A stretch of DNA of 64,000 nt. It comes from Flavobacteriales bacterium. Its GTDB lineage: Bacteria; Bacteroidota; Bacteroidia; Flavobacteriales_F; PHOS-HE28. This document shows positions 37,355 to 46,663 of this stretch, piece after piece. Each line of letters opens with the position of its first letter. Position 1 is the first letter of the stretch. Under the pieces are notes generated by a model. It ran no database searches. It was not told the origin of the DNA and saw only the letters and a program-made list of their open reading frames with translations. The stretch covers positions 1-64,000 of the forward strand of contig JACJZG010000005.1 in NCBI GenBank assembly GCA_020635715.1. The letters are read 5' to 3'. A program made the translations under genes and the position numbers.

Positions 37355-37858
37355 AGCGGATGTTCTGGCTCTAGACATGACCAAGTCGTTCCGCATTAGA
37401 CCCCCGCACAACCTGTCAAGTCGCAGTTTTTTGAACTGAAAGCGTGCGGCGATCTTTTAAGAAATATCCACGATCCATCCATCGCCTCGTTATTTCCGCT
37501 ACATTCACCTTCATGAACGCGCGGCCTTTATCCTTCTCTTCCGCTTCGCTGCGCAGCGGCCAGTCGGCCAGTCGGCCAGTCGGCCATAATTCTTCAGGAC
37601 GGCAAGTTCCGAACGTGTGGTGCTCAGTGCGCTGCTCACTTCGGCTCTTTATCAACTTCATGAACCGCTTCACCATGGAGCAACCACCCCCATTCCAGCC
37701 ATAGGCGCGAGTTCATAGCTCGCGGGCATTGGATCATCTGATCCGCCCGGCCACTCCCGGCCGCCGCAAGGGAAGGCACGCTGGCGTGTAAAGAGCACCT
37801 GGCGTTGTATTTTCATACCAGAGGACCGGCCTCTGCCGGTCATCACGAACTTCACGCC
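37355..37858. other. Non-coding spacer before the P/S array
   Basis: No gene seen. It contains an AT-richer stretch (37380-37520), a short tandem repeat with period 8 (CAGTCGGC, about three copies near 37561-37586), and a GC-rich part leading to the first P gene, including the start-proximal hairpin annotated separately. Confidence 0.5.
37825..37840 (+). promoter_or_regulatory. Start-proximal hairpin, P copy 1
   Basis: ACCGGC and GCCGGT close a 4-nt loop; the stem is followed by CACGAAC and the start codon 18 nt later. The position and downstream ACGAAC match the hairpins before P copies 2-4, though the loop is shorter. Confidence 0.45.
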
Positions 37859-38896
37859 ATGCCAAGGCAGGTGACCACGCATCCCGAGCCGATCCGCATT
37901 TCGGCTGTGTTCGCCCTTCTGCTCATGGCCTGCCTTTGCTTCCTTGCCCTGCAGCGCTGCGAAGCGCAGAACCTGGTGCCCAATCCCAGTTTTGAGCTCA
38001 CGGATACTTGTCCCAACACCTGTTGTTTCAATGTGGGCGATCGCCCGCTGTATTGGAACCGTTGGGACCAGAGCCCAGACTATTTCAATGCCTGTGCCGA
38101 TACGATCAACGGTGTGGACACCTTGGTCGGTGTGCCCTGGAACGGTTTCACCTGGTAATACGCCCATGATGGAGATGCCTATGTGGGGATGGGGCTATAC
38201 ACCGTGGATGATCTTCGGGAGTTGGTCGGAGCTCCCTTGATCGAGCCGCTGGTGGTGGGGCAGACCTACTACGTGAGCTATTGGGTGAACCTCGCCACCG
38301 AGGGTTCTTATTGGACGACCCGCTGGGCCTGTAACAACCAAGGGGTGCTCTTCACGATGGAGGAGCATATCTGGAGCGAATGGCCCGGCTTCGAGCCCGA
38401 GTTCGCGCCACGCAACTATGCCCATGTGAACAACCCCACCATCATCACAGACACGGCGGATTATACCCTGGTGAGCGGCAGCTTCGTGGCCGACAGCGCC
38501 TACCGCTACATCGTGCTGGGCAACTTCTTCAGCGATGCTCTTACCGACACGGTCCATTTCACTCCGGGGCCGTCGGCTGCTGCCTATTACCTATACGATG
38601 CCATCTGTGTGTCGCCCACACTGGGGGAGTGCCCCATGGTTACGGGGATCCAAGAGGCGGGCCATGAAGGGGTCGCAGTGCGTGTCTTGTGCGGTGGGCA
38701 ATGGTTGCAGGTGGATGGGGCAGAAGCGGGTAGCACCGCCTGGGTCTATGATGCAGGTGGGCGGGTGATGGAGCAATTCGCACTCAGCGGCCGTTCCACG
38801 CGATCCATTGGGCAATGGCCAATAGGGGTTTATCTGTTGCGTGTACAAGGGCGCACGGGAAGCGTATGGCAAGAGAAGTTCGTAGTGATGCGTTAA
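37859..38896 (+). pseudogene. P-family T9SS protein, copy 1, with an in-frame stop
   Basis: The frame from MPRQVTTHPEPIR (signal peptide ending CEAQ) gives NLVPNPSFELTDTC, reaches WNGFTW, meets TAA at 38156-38158, and resumes in the same frame with YAHDGDAYVGMG to a stop at 38896. The continuation has the family's LIEPLVVGQTYYVSYW, TLVSGSFVADSAYRYIVLGNFFSDALTDTVHF and a T9SS type A tail (VYDAGGRVMEQF, WPIGVYLLRVQGR). A single base change (CAA to TAA, Q to stop) explains it. Unlike most other lesions here this is a substitution, so real inactivation is plausible. It is followed by a truncated S-family gene 28 nt on. Confidence 0.8.
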
Positions 38897-38924
38897 GTCC
38901 GGTTCCTCGTAGCACACGAGAACC

Positions 38925-39509
38925 ATGAACACAAGAACAAAGGCATTTGCCCTTTTGCTGGGCGCATGCGGCGCGGTGAACGCGCAACTATGGAATACTG
39001 CGGGAAATACCATCAGTGGGGCCACCCAATACCTCGGTTGCGATGCGTTGAGCACGCAGCAGTTGCGGTTGAAGACGGTGGCGAACCTGCCCATTGATTT
39101 CCACACGGCCAATGTCTTCCGAGCTCGCATCAACCAGAAGGTCACCTACGGAACGTTGGGTAGTTTCTCCCTGATCCCAGCCGACGGGTTCACCCTGATC
39201 ACACCGAGCGATCACTTCCTCGGCTCCAATCCGAAAGGACCGTTCAGTCGATCGCATTTGGCAGAGGGCGAAGGAGACAACGCCCAGCCCACGGGTTACC
39301 GACCCTGGCAACGCAACGGCATCACCTTCACCGGCAATGGGGACCAGGGCTATATCGGCCACAAGTACAACGGCGAAGAGAGTGACTCTAACCCCTCGCA
39401 GGCTGTTCACCCAAGCTTCTGCAGTGGTCTTCCGCCGGATGGTGGACCCTACGGGATGAACAACAAGGTGCGGCGGGAACTACGTTGTCCTTCGCGGTGT
39501 CGCTGTTGA
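38925..39509 (+). pseudogene. S-family (tail-fibre/S74 type) gene copy A, truncated
   Basis: A signal peptide (MNTRTKAFALLLGACGAVNA) and the shared S-family N-terminal domain are present: INQKVTYGTLGSFSLIPADGFTLITPSDHFLGSNPKGPFSR..GEGDNAQPTGYRPWQRNGITFTGNGDQGYIG. After HKYNGEESDS similarity to the other copies ends and ~35 unrelated codons follow to a stop. The stalk, S74 chaperone and sorting domain are missing. The first ~60 residues differ from copies B and C (LWNTAGNTISGATQYLGCD), so the copies vary most at the mature N-terminus. Confidence 0.75.
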
Positions 39510-39873
39510 TATGATCCCGATCCGTAGCGCTGACAGATCTTCGAAACACGAATGATCATGCAAGTTGTAGAGATCCTTCCCCGCAATATTCCGTTCATCA
39601 CCGTTCCCTGTTCCGCATTTGGTTCTGTACCATTCTCGATCTATATTGTACTCGCTGACGCGCACTATACAGCTGTTTGCTCCCCAGCTCGCGCGAGGCA
39701 CTATAGGTACGAGGACAAGGCAAGCCTGGCAAAGCCATGGCAGGTAGGAGCGCAAATAGCACCCAAAGCCCCAACGGGAACTTCAGCCAGCTGAATGCGG
39801 CTGGCTTGGAGCACTTGGTGGCGGTATGTCGCCGAGACATAGAGGCGGTCCGGCACCGCGACGAGGCCAGTGG
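39510..39873. other. Non-coding stretch after S copy A
   Basis: No gene seen; several short frames but none protein-like. A small hairpin (GCCAGC / GCTGGC near 39786-39807) is the only structure I notice. Confidence 0.45.
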
Positions 39874-39900
39874 TCTCTCTCTCTCTCTCTCTCTCTCTCT
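39874..39900. repeat. (TC)13 dinucleotide microsatellite
   Basis: 27 bases of perfect TC repeat, 263 bp before the start of P copy 2 and next to the minus-strand terminator. A longer tract sits at the same place before P copy 4. Confidence 0.95.
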
Positions 39901-39927
39901 ACAATGATGTGCTCACAAGGCGCCAAC

Positions 39928-40019
39928 GAAAAAGCCCCCGGTGCAGTAACACCAGGGGCCGGTCGCTCCACACTCACCCCCTAAGGCATAGGAACATGAA
40001 TACGAGCTAGGCAAAGGTA
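39928..40019 (-). ncRNA. Candidate minus-strand small RNA, copy 1 (promoter to terminator)
   Basis: On the minus strand, TACCTTTG (40019-40012, a TAnnTTTG -7 element) is followed about 55 nt on by a 10-bp stem (39959-39950 with 39943-39934, loop 6) and five Ts (39933-39929). That gives a predicted transcript of about 75 nt with a Rho-independent terminator but no reading frame. A second copy lies at 43508-43599, and one stem pair changes from T-A to C-G between copies. Confidence 0.5.
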
Positions 40020-40056
40020 GGGCCCTCCCCGGCAGCGCCGGGCAGCACCCGCCGCC

Positions 40057-40150
40057 CTTGGACGGTCTATATCCAAGCGGGCACGTGGCAGACGCCATGG
40101 CCACGACACCCCGTATCACCAGGAGGCGAGGACCGGGACGATGCGCCCGG
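40057..40150 (+). promoter_or_regulatory. Leader hairpins before P copy 2
   Basis: Hairpin 1: CTTGGA (40057-40062) with TCCAAG (40072-40077), loop CGGTCTATA. Hairpin 2: CCGGG (40133-40137) with CCCGG (40146-40150), loop ACGATGCG. Hairpin 2 ends 12 nt before the start codon. Both recur before copies 3 and 4, with paired stem changes in copy 3. Confidence 0.55.
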
Positions 40151-40162
40151 CCAATACGAACA

Positions 40163-41221
40163 ATGCACACTTCGCTTAGCTCAGTGCAAGTGATGAACAT
40201 CACCAAAACAAACCACAGCATGCATGGCTTCATGCTCGCTGCTGTGATCGTGGCTGCGGTGCTCAACGCCACCAGCACTACGCGCGCACAGAACTTGGTG
40301 CCCAACCCCGGCTTCGAGGAATTCGACATCTGCGAGGCAGATGAATTCGGTGTGAATGGCCCGCTCCAGTGGTTTCGCACCAATGGAACGCCAGACTACC
40401 TGCAAAGCTGTCTGCCCTATGGACATGTCCAAGGACTGCCCATGAATCACTTCACCTACCAAGAGCCGTACGAGGGGGCTTCGTGTGCAGGTATGTACAC
40501 GTACCATCATAATGGTCCAATCCAGTATCGGGAATGGATCATGGTTCCTTTGCTAGAACCCTTGGTGGTGGGGCAGACCTATTACGGCAGTTTCCGGGCG
40601 AACGCGGCATTCGGTGGCAACGCACAGAACCCGGAGTTCTGGCTGGCCAACGATAAAGTGGGCATGCGTTTCACCACCATGGCAATGCCTCCGTGGAACG
40701 TGGGCGACCCCTACCCAGTGCCTCCGAACCATGCGCACATCCTGTATCCACAGATCCTCGCGGATACGGTGGGCTGGACCTTGGTGAGCGGCAGTTTCGT
40801 GGCGGACAGTGCCTACCAGTTTGTGATGATCGGGCAGCTATTCAGCAATGCATTGACGGATACATTGCATTTCGCACCTCCGGGATCGGTTTCCTGGTGG
40901 TATCCACGCGCATACACCGTAGTGGATGCGGTCTGTGTATCGGTCAGCCCGGACGGTTGCGATCTGGGGCAGGGGGTGAGCGAGGCGCAGGTCGCAGGCC
41001 CGGTGCTGTTCCCTAATCCTGCACACGACAAATTGGTGGTGGATCAGAGGGCCGGTGCTGAGGCGCAGATACTGGATGCCGTAGGTCGCTTGTTGTGGCA
41101 GGGGCGGATCAGCAACGATCGCTGGGTGCTGGATGTGGGATCTTGGGCTCGTGGTGCATACATGCTGCGGATGGCGCATCGCGGCCGGGTGGAAACGTAC
41201 AAGTTCGTATTGACCGAATGA
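40163..41221 (+). CDS. P-family T9SS type A sorting-domain protein, copy 2
   Basis: 352 residues. The start at MHTSLSSVQVMNITK is the one homologous to copy 3, placed 12 nt after the conserved hairpin; MNITK at 40193 is an alternative. A signal peptide ends near TTRAQ. The N-terminal domain starts NLVPNPGFEEFDIC and has YREWIMVPLLEPLVVGQTYYGSFRANAAFGGNA and ADTVGWTLVSGSFVADSAYQFVMIGQLFSNALTDTLHF. The last ~75 residues are a type A sorting domain (VLFPNPAHDKLVVDQ ... ILDAVGRLLWQG ... WARGAYMLRMAHRG). Predicted surface protein. Its S-family partner is missing, apart from a possible remnant. Confidence 0.85.
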   Translation: MHTSLSSVQVMNITKTNHSMHGFMLAAVIVAAVLNATSTTRAQNLVPNPGFEEFDICEADEFGVNGPLQWFRTNGTPDYLQSCLPYGHVQGLPMNHFTYQEPYEGASCAGMYTYHHNGPIQYREWIMVPLLEPLVVGQTYYGSFRANAAFGGNAQNPEFWLANDKVGMRFTTMAMPPWNVGDPYPVPPNHAHILYPQILADTVGWTLVSGSFVADSAYQFVMIGQLFSNALTDTLHFAPPGSVSWWYPRAYTVVDAVCVSVSPDGCDLGQGVSEAQVAGPVLFPNPAHDKLVVDQRAGAEAQILDAVGRLLWQGRISNDRWVLDVGSWARGAYMLRMAHRGRVETYKFVLTE

Positions 41222-41267
41222 ACGCATCGTTCCGGTCCTTTCTGTGAACACTTAACTCGAACACGCC

Positions 41268-41315
41268 ATGAAGCCATCATCCCAGCTCAGCGGGGCGTAT
41301 GCCGAATCACAGTAG
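41268..41315 (+). pseudogene. Possible S-family remnant after P copy 2
   Basis: A start codon sits 46 nt after the P stop, in the same place and with a similar preceding sequence (AACACNNNATGA pattern) as the S genes after copies 3 and 4. Only 15 codons follow (MKPSSQLSGAYAES) before TAG. It could be all that is left of an excised S gene, or chance. Confidence 0.3.
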
Positions 41316-41331
41316 GCAGCGCCCACCGGCC

Positions 41332-41425
41332 CCCGACCGGTCTATCTTCGGGATGCCTTGACGGAACCCGCGCCGGAACGAAGGCATTAGCACCAGCGGA
41401 AGAAGGACCGGAACGATGCTTCCGG
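41332..41425 (+). promoter_or_regulatory. Leader hairpins before P copy 3
   Basis: Hairpin 1: CCCGA (41332-41336) with TCGGG (41348-41352), the loop again containing CGGTCTAT. Hairpin 2: CCGGA (41408-41412) with TCCGG (41421-41425), loop ACGATGCT. Compared with copies 2 and 4, the stems change on both sides while loops stay almost constant. Confidence 0.55.
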
Positions 41426-41438
41426 ACGATACGAACGA

Positions 41439-42470
41439 ATGATGACTCCCGCATCGATGAACAACAGATGGCAGGGCACAATGCCTGGCATGGCATTCTG
41501 CTGCCTGCTGTTCGTTGCTGCTCTCCGCTGTGAAGCGCAGATCAATTTGGTGCCCAACGCTGGGTTCGAAGAGTCCGACACCTGCACTACCATGGACTTC
41601 GGTGTAGAGGGTCCACTCAATTGGCATAGTGCCAATGGAACCCCTGATCATCTGCAAAGCTGTGTGCCCTATGGTGCCTTCAACGGGCTGCCCATGAATT
41701 TCCTCACGTTCCAAGAGTCATTCGAGGGGTCATCGTGCGTTGGCGTGCAAACGTACCATCAGAGTGGCTCAACTGAATACCGGGAGTGGATACAAGCTGC
41801 TTTGTTGGAACCCATGGTGATTGGGCAGACCTACTACTGCAGCTTCCGTGCGAATGCGGCTTTTGGCGGCAATGCAGAGTACCCGACCATTTGGTTGGCC
41901 AGTGACAAGGTGGGAATGATCTTTACGATGCAGGACCGCATGTGGGAAGTTGGTGATCCATACCCAGTACCACCGAACTATGCACACTTTATGTACCCGC
42001 AGGTCCTCGCGGATACGGTGGGTTGGACCCTGGTGAGCGGCAGCTTCGTGGCGGACAGCGCCTACCAGTACGTGATGATCGGGCAGTTCTTCAGCAACGC
42101 CTTGACCGATACGCTTCATTTCGCGGACCCGAACTCGGTGTTCCCTTGGTATCCACGAGGGTACACCTTGGTGGATGCGGTGTGTGTATCGGCCAGCCCG
42201 GAGGGTTGCGATCTGGGGCAAGGTGTTGGAGATGTACAGGCAACAGGCCCAGTGCTGTTTCCTAACCCGGCACAGGAGCAATTGATCGTTGGGCAGCGAG
42301 CAGGAGCAGAGGCCCAGGTGCTTGATGGCGTGGGGCGCGTGCTGTGGCGGGGCCGGATAAGCAGTGAGCGCTGGTTGCTGGGGGTGGGGTCTTGGGCACG
42401 CGGGGCATACATGTTGCGCATGGCATTTCGCGGCAGGGTGGAAACGCACAAGTTCGTATTGACCGAGTAA
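41439..42470 (+). CDS. P-family T9SS type A sorting-domain protein, copy 3
   Basis: 343 residues from MMTPASMNNRWQ (a start at MNNRWQ, 41457, is possible). A signal peptide ends CEAQ. It has NLVPNAGFEESDTC, YREWIQAALLEPMVIGQTYYCSFRANAAFGGNA, ADTVGWTLVSGSFVADSAYQYVMIGQFFSNALTDTLHF and a type A sorting tail (VLFPNPAQEQLIVGQ ... WARGAYMLRMAFRGRVETHKFVLTE). The N-terminal part and leader are the most diverged of the set from copies 2 and 4, while the C-terminal half is close to copy 4. It is followed 45 nt on by truncated S copy B. Confidence 0.85.
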   Translation: MMTPASMNNRWQGTMPGMAFCCLLFVAALRCEAQINLVPNAGFEESDTCTTMDFGVEGPLNWHSANGTPDHLQSCVPYGAFNGLPMNFLTFQESFEGSSCVGVQTYHQSGSTEYREWIQAALLEPMVIGQTYYCSFRANAAFGGNAEYPTIWLASDKVGMIFTMQDRMWEVGDPYPVPPNYAHFMYPQVLADTVGWTLVSGSFVADSAYQYVMIGQFFSNALTDTLHFADPNSVFPWYPRGYTLVDAVCVSASPEGCDLGQGVGDVQATGPVLFPNPAQEQLIVGQRAGAEAQVLDGVGRVLWRGRISSERWLLGVGSWARGAYMLRMAFRGRVETHKFVLTE

Positions 42471-42515
42471 ATGCATCGTTCCGGTCCTTTCAGTGAACAC
42501 ATAACATGAACGGAC

Positions 42516-43244
42516 ATGAGAACGAAGAATATCTTAAAGCACCTGATCCTGGGTGCGCTTTTGCTGTCGACCGGCACGGTGGTCAGCCAAGTCACGACTG
42601 TCGGTAATGTTGCCAATACCTCAAACGACTTTCTGGGTTGGGATAACACGGCGCCGGCCAACAACTTCCCTCTGGAAGTTCGGCACGATCTGGACCAGCC
42701 TATCCAGTTCTGGACGAGCAGGTATTTCCGGGCACTCATCAACCAGAAGGTCACCTACGGAACGCTGGGTAGCTTTTCGTCCATCCCGGCCGATGGGTTC
42801 ACCCTGATCACACCGAGCGATCACTTCCTCGGCTCCAACCCGAAAGGACCGTTCAGTCGATTGCATTTGGCAGAGGGCGAAGGAGACAACGCCCAGCCCA
42901 CGGGTTACCGACCCTGGCAACGCAACGGCATCACCTTCACTGGCAATGGGGACCAGGGCTATATCGGCCAGAAGTATAACCACGGTAATGAGAGTGATTT
43001 CACGGACATGGTGATCCAGTGGAGTGATAATCCCGGCAACTGGAAGGGGGATCGCATGCGCTTCATCTTCTCTTCAGCATACAACGGCGCCAGCACGGGT
43101 ATGAACTCTGAGGAAGGTCTGGAAGGCATGCGGCTATACCCACATGAACACGATTTCATCAATGTTGGGGTCGGGGACTTTTTCGCCGATGGCAGCGACC
43201 CTTCCGAGCGGTTGCACGTGCTGAACGGTAAGGCGCTTATCTGA
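42516..43244 (+). pseudogene. S-family gene copy B, truncated
   Basis: 242 residues. Signal peptide MRTKNILKHLILGALLLSTGTVVS, a variable segment, then a 508-bp block (42687-43194) that appears identical to copy C. The frame ends just after RLHVLNGKALI, exactly where copy C continues into its stalk, so the stalk, S74 chaperone and sorting domain are missing. It may be made as a short secreted fragment or serve as a silent sequence donor. Confidence 0.75.
42687..43194 (+). repeat. 508-bp block shared with S copy C
   Basis: By eye this block is base-for-base the same as 45019-45526, whereas the ~170 bp before it in each gene differ clearly. This fits recent gene conversion or recombination between the two genes. 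Confidence 0.85.
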
Positions 43245-43481
<237 letters not shown>

Positions 43482-43507
43482 AATAATGCGCTCACAAGGC
43501 GCCAACG

Positions 43508-43599
43508 AAAAAGCCCCCAGCGCTTGCGACGCCAGGGGCCGGTCGCTCAACATTCACCCCCTAAGGCATAGGAACATGAACACGAGCTAGGCAAAGGTA
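43508..43599 (-). ncRNA. Candidate minus-strand small RNA, copy 2 (promoter to terminator)
   Basis: TACCTTTG on the minus strand at 43599-43592, then a terminator stem (43539-43530 with 43522-43513) and five Ts (43512-43508). Compared with copy 1, one stem pair is C-G instead of T-A and another G-T instead of G-C, so pairing is kept despite the changes. A TTG lies upstream but with shorter spacing than the usual -33 element. Confidence 0.5.
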
Positions 43600-43637
43600 G
43601 GGAGGCTCCCCGGCAACGCCGGGCAGCACCCGCCGCC

Positions 43638-43731
43638 CTTGGACGGTCTTATTCCAAGCGGGCACGTGGAAGACGCCATGGCCACGACACCCCGTATCAC
43701 CAGGAGGCGAGGACCGGGACGATGCGCCCGG
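43638..43731 (+). promoter_or_regulatory. Leader hairpins before P copy 4
   Basis: Hairpin 1: CTTGGA (43638-43643) with TCCAAG (43653-43658). Hairpin 2: CCGGG (43714-43718) with CCCGG (43727-43731), loop ACGATGCG, ending 12 nt before the start codon. The leader is almost the same as that of copy 2. Confidence 0.55.
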
Positions 43732-43743
43732 CCAATACGAACA

Positions 43744-44802
43744 ATGCACACTTCGCTTAGCTCAGTGCAAGTGATGAACATCACCAGAACAAACCACAGC
43801 ATGCATGGCTTCATGCTCGCTGCTGTGATTGTGGCTGCGGTGCTCAACGCCACCAGCACTACGCGCGCACAGAACCTGGTGCCCAACCCCGGCTTCGAGG
43901 AATTCGACATCTGCGAGGCAGATGAATTCGGGGTGAATGGCCCGCTCTCTTGGTACCGTACCAATGGAACGCCCGACTACCTGCAAAGCTGCTTGCTTTA
44001 TGGTGCTGTCAATGCCTTGCCCATGAATTTCGTCACTTACCAGGAGCCTTTCGAAGGGGCCTCATGCGCGGGTATGCTCACCTATTGGCAGAATGGTTCG
44101 GCCGAGTACCGTGAATGGATCATGGCGCCTTTGCTGGAACCCTTGGTGGTGGGGCAGACTTACTACTGTAGTTTCCGGGCGAATGCGGCCTTCGGCGGCA
44201 ACGCTGAGTATCCGCAGATCTGGTTGGCCAGCGACAAGGTGGGCATGCGGTTCAGCACAATGGCTATTCCCCCGTGGAACGTGGGCGATCCCTACCCAGT
44301 GCCTCCGAATCAGGCGCACATCCTGTATCCGCAGATCCTCGCAGATACAGTGGGCTGGACCTTGGTGAGCGGCAGTTTCGTGGCGGACAGTGCCTACCAG
44401 TACGTGATGCTCGGGCAGTTCTTCAGCAATGCCTTGACGGATACGCTGCATTTCGCGCCTCCGGATTCGGTGTTCTGGTGGTATCCTTACGCGTACACCT
44501 TGGTGGATGCCGCGTGTATATCGGCCAGCCCGGATGGTTGTGATCTGGGGCAAGGGGTGGGCGATGGGCTGACAACAGGCCCGGTGCTTTTCCCCAATCC
44601 AGCACAGGAGCAATTGATCGTGGGACAGCGCGCAGGGGCGGAGGTACAGGTGGTGGATGCCTTGGGACGCATGCTGTGGCAGGGCCGGATCACCAGCGAT
44701 CGCTGGCTACTGGAGGTGGGGACTTGGGAACGCGGTGCGTACATGTTGCGCATGGAGCATCGCGGCAGGGTGGAATCGCACAAGTTCGTATTGACCGAGT
44801 GA
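43744..44802 (+). CDS. P-family T9SS type A sorting-domain protein, copy 4
   Basis: 352 residues from MHTSLSSVQVMNITR. The signal peptide and first ~40 mature residues are nearly the same as in copy 2 (NLVPNPGFEEFDICEADEFGVNG); then the two diverge (YGAVNALPMNFVTYQEPFEG against YGHVQGLPMNHFTYQEPYEG). The rest follows the family: YREWIMAPLLEPLVVGQTYYCSF, WTLVSGSFVADSAYQYVMLGQFF, and a type A tail ending RVESHKFVLTE. It is followed 45 nt on by the long S copy C, so the two form a likely two-gene operon and the best candidate for the expressed pair. Confidence 0.87.
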   Translation: MHTSLSSVQVMNITRTNHSMHGFMLAAVIVAAVLNATSTTRAQNLVPNPGFEEFDICEADEFGVNGPLSWYRTNGTPDYLQSCLLYGAVNALPMNFVTYQEPFEGASCAGMLTYWQNGSAEYREWIMAPLLEPLVVGQTYYCSFRANAAFGGNAEYPQIWLASDKVGMRFSTMAIPPWNVGDPYPVPPNQAHILYPQILADTVGWTLVSGSFVADSAYQYVMLGQFFSNALTDTLHFAPPDSVFWWYPYAYTLVDAACISASPDGCDLGQGVGDGLTTGPVLFPNPAQEQLIVGQRAGAEVQVVDALGRMLWQGRITSDRWLLEVGTWERGAYMLRMEHRGRVESHKFVLTE

Positions 44803-44847
44803 TCGCATCGTTCTGATCCTTTCAGTTTACAACAAACACGAAAGGAC

Positions 44848-46641
44848 ATGAGAACGAATAGTTTCTTGAAGCACCTGATCCTTGGTGCGATGTTGCTGAT
44901 CACCGGGAAGGTGGTCTGTCAAACCTCCGTGCTCGGCAATGTTGCTCTCGCCCCAACCAATTTTCTGGGTTGGGATAACACTTTTCCAACCAACAACTTC
45001 CCGCTGGAGGTGCGGCATGATCTGGACCAGCCTATCCAGTTCTGGACGAGCAGGTATTTCCGGGCACTCATCAACCAGAAGGTCACCTACGGAACGCTGG
45101 GTAGCTTTTCGTCCATCCCGGCCGATGGGTTCACCCTGATCACACCGAGCGATCACTTCCTCGGCTCCAACCCGAAAGGACCGTTCAGTCGATTGCATTT
45201 GGCAGAGGGCGAAGGAGACAACGCCCAGCCCACGGGTTACCGACCCTGGCAACGCAACGGCATCACCTTCACTGGCAATGGGGACCAGGGCTATATCGGC
45301 CAGAAGTATAACCACGGTAATGAGAGTGATTTCACGGACATGGTGATCCAGTGGAGTGATAATCCCGGCAACTGGAAGGGGGATCGCATGCGCTTCATCT
45401 TCTCTTCAGCATACAACGGCGCCAGCACGGGTATGAACTCTGAGGAAGGTCTGGAAGGCATGCGGCTATACCCACATGAACACGATTTCATCAATGTTGG
45501 GGTCGGGGACTTTTTCGCCGATGGCACTGATCCCACAGAGCGTCTGCACGTCCTGAATGGCCGGGTGCGCATCGAGGAATTACCGAACGACATGGAAGCG
45601 GAGGGTTTGACGAAGGTGGTTGTCGTGGACGATGCAGCCACCGATGAGCATGGCGTTCTGAAGTGGATGAACATCGCGAACTTGATCCCAGTGGATTGCG
45701 AGTGGGATCTGAACGGTGGTGCAAATAATAATCTATCCACAGCTTTCGGTGGCTTCAGCGCCACTTGTCCGGACGTGAATGACGCCGTAGGGATCGGTGT
45801 TGACCTCGGGTCGACTATGGCCAACGCCAAGACCACGGTAGTTTCGACGACTTTCAGTGAGGGATTGAACGTTCAGAATTCGACAAGTGGCGCTGGCTTT
45901 ATCGTAGGAGGACAGTTCTCTGCGAATGGGTCAGGTACTGGCGGTCTCACTTCGAGTGGTACTCGTGGGATCGCTGCAACTTCAAGCGGTGCAGGACCCT
46001 TTGCAGTCGGCCGTGCAGGAGATTTCATTTCGTGGGATAATTCCCAATTCACCAATGGGGTTCACGCCCAGACATTTGGTGGAACCGGTGAAGCAGCTGC
46101 GGTCTACGGATGGTGTCATTCGACCGCTACGACGAATATCGGCGTGTATGGACGCGTGGATGGAAATGGGACGGGGGATTGGGCGGGATATTTCCAGGGC
46201 AACGTCAACGTGATCGGTCTCGGGGTGATACCTGGTGGTACTTGGTCGCCTTCGGATGAAGCGTTGAAGGAGAACATCGAGGTCCTTGAGGGTGGTCTAT
46301 CCGTGGTGAGCCAGCTCAACCCACGGTCATACGATTACCAGGTGGATGCGTATCCGAATGTGGGGTTACCCGAAGGCCAGCAATACGGGTTTCTAGCCCA
46401 AGAACTGGAGCAAGTGATCCCAGAAGCAGTAAGGGATATCACCTTCCCAGCGCAATCAGATTCCACCGGTCAAGAGATCCATCCCGCTGTCGCATCCAAG
46501 ATCGTGAACACTAGCGTGATGATCCCCTTCCCGGTATCTGCGATACAGGAGTTGAACGCACGGAACGATGCATTGACTGCGCAGATGCGCCGTTACTGTC
46601 GCCGAAGGAGGAGACAAGAGGCGGCCAGGTCAGGCGAGTGA
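44848..46641 (+). CDS. S-family tail-fibre-domain protein with S74 chaperone, copy C
   Basis: 597 residues as read. Signal peptide MRTNSFLKHLILGAMLLITGKVVC, the shared N-terminal domain (about 60-235), a stalk beginning RLHVLNGRVRIEELP, a Gly/Ser/Thr-rich beta region with trimeric-fibre look (VYGWCHSTATTNIGVYGRVDGNGTGDWAGYFQGNVNVIG), then the S74 intramolecular chaperone: SPSDEALKENIEVLEGGL and YGFLAQELEQVIPEAV. S74 domains trimerise phage tail spikes and related Bacteroidota surface proteins. After NARNDALTAQMRR the frame turns into Arg-rich sequence and stops; the sorting domain lies further on in another frame (46664-47104). A frameshift or insertion at about 46585-46735 probably separates them. 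Confidence 0.8.
   Translation: MRTNSFLKHLILGAMLLITGKVVCQTSVLGNVALAPTNFLGWDNTFPTNNFPLEVRHDLDQPIQFWTSRYFRALINQKVTYGTLGSFSSIPADGFTLITPSDHFLGSNPKGPFSRLHLAEGEGDNAQPTGYRPWQRNGITFTGNGDQGYIGQKYNHGNESDFTDMVIQWSDNPGNWKGDRMRFIFSSAYNGASTGMNSEEGLEGMRLYPHEHDFINVGVGDFFADGTDPTERLHVLNGRVRIEELPNDMEAEGLTKVVVVDDAATDEHGVLKWMNIANLIPVDCEWDLNGGANNNLSTAFGGFSATCPDVNDAVGIGVDLGSTMANAKTTVVSTTFSEGLNVQNSTSGAGFIVGGQFSANGSGTGGLTSSGTRGIAATSSGAGPFAVGRAGDFISWDNSQFTNGVHAQTFGGTGEAAAVYGWCHSTATTNIGVYGRVDGNGTGDWAGYFQGNVNVIGLGVIPGGTWSPSDEALKENIEVLEGGLSVVSQLNPRSYDYQVDAYPNVGLPEGQQYGFLAQELEQVIPEAVRDITFPAQSDSTGQEIHPAVASKIVNTSVMIPFPVSAIQELNARNDALTAQMRRYCRRRRRQEAARSGE
45019..45526 (+). repeat. 508-bp block shared with S copy B
   Basis: Partner of 42687-43194; same length and, by eye, same sequence. 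It encodes the conserved S-family N-terminal domain from the DLDQPIQFWTSRYF segment to FFADG. Confidence 0.85.
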
Positions 46642-46663
46642 CCTCACTGCGCAAGGCCGGTGT

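Noticed and set aside
37416..37704. Short overlapping frames on both strands before the P/S array
   Set aside because: Neither resembles a protein, both overlap fully, and the region contains simple repeats; treated as non-coding.
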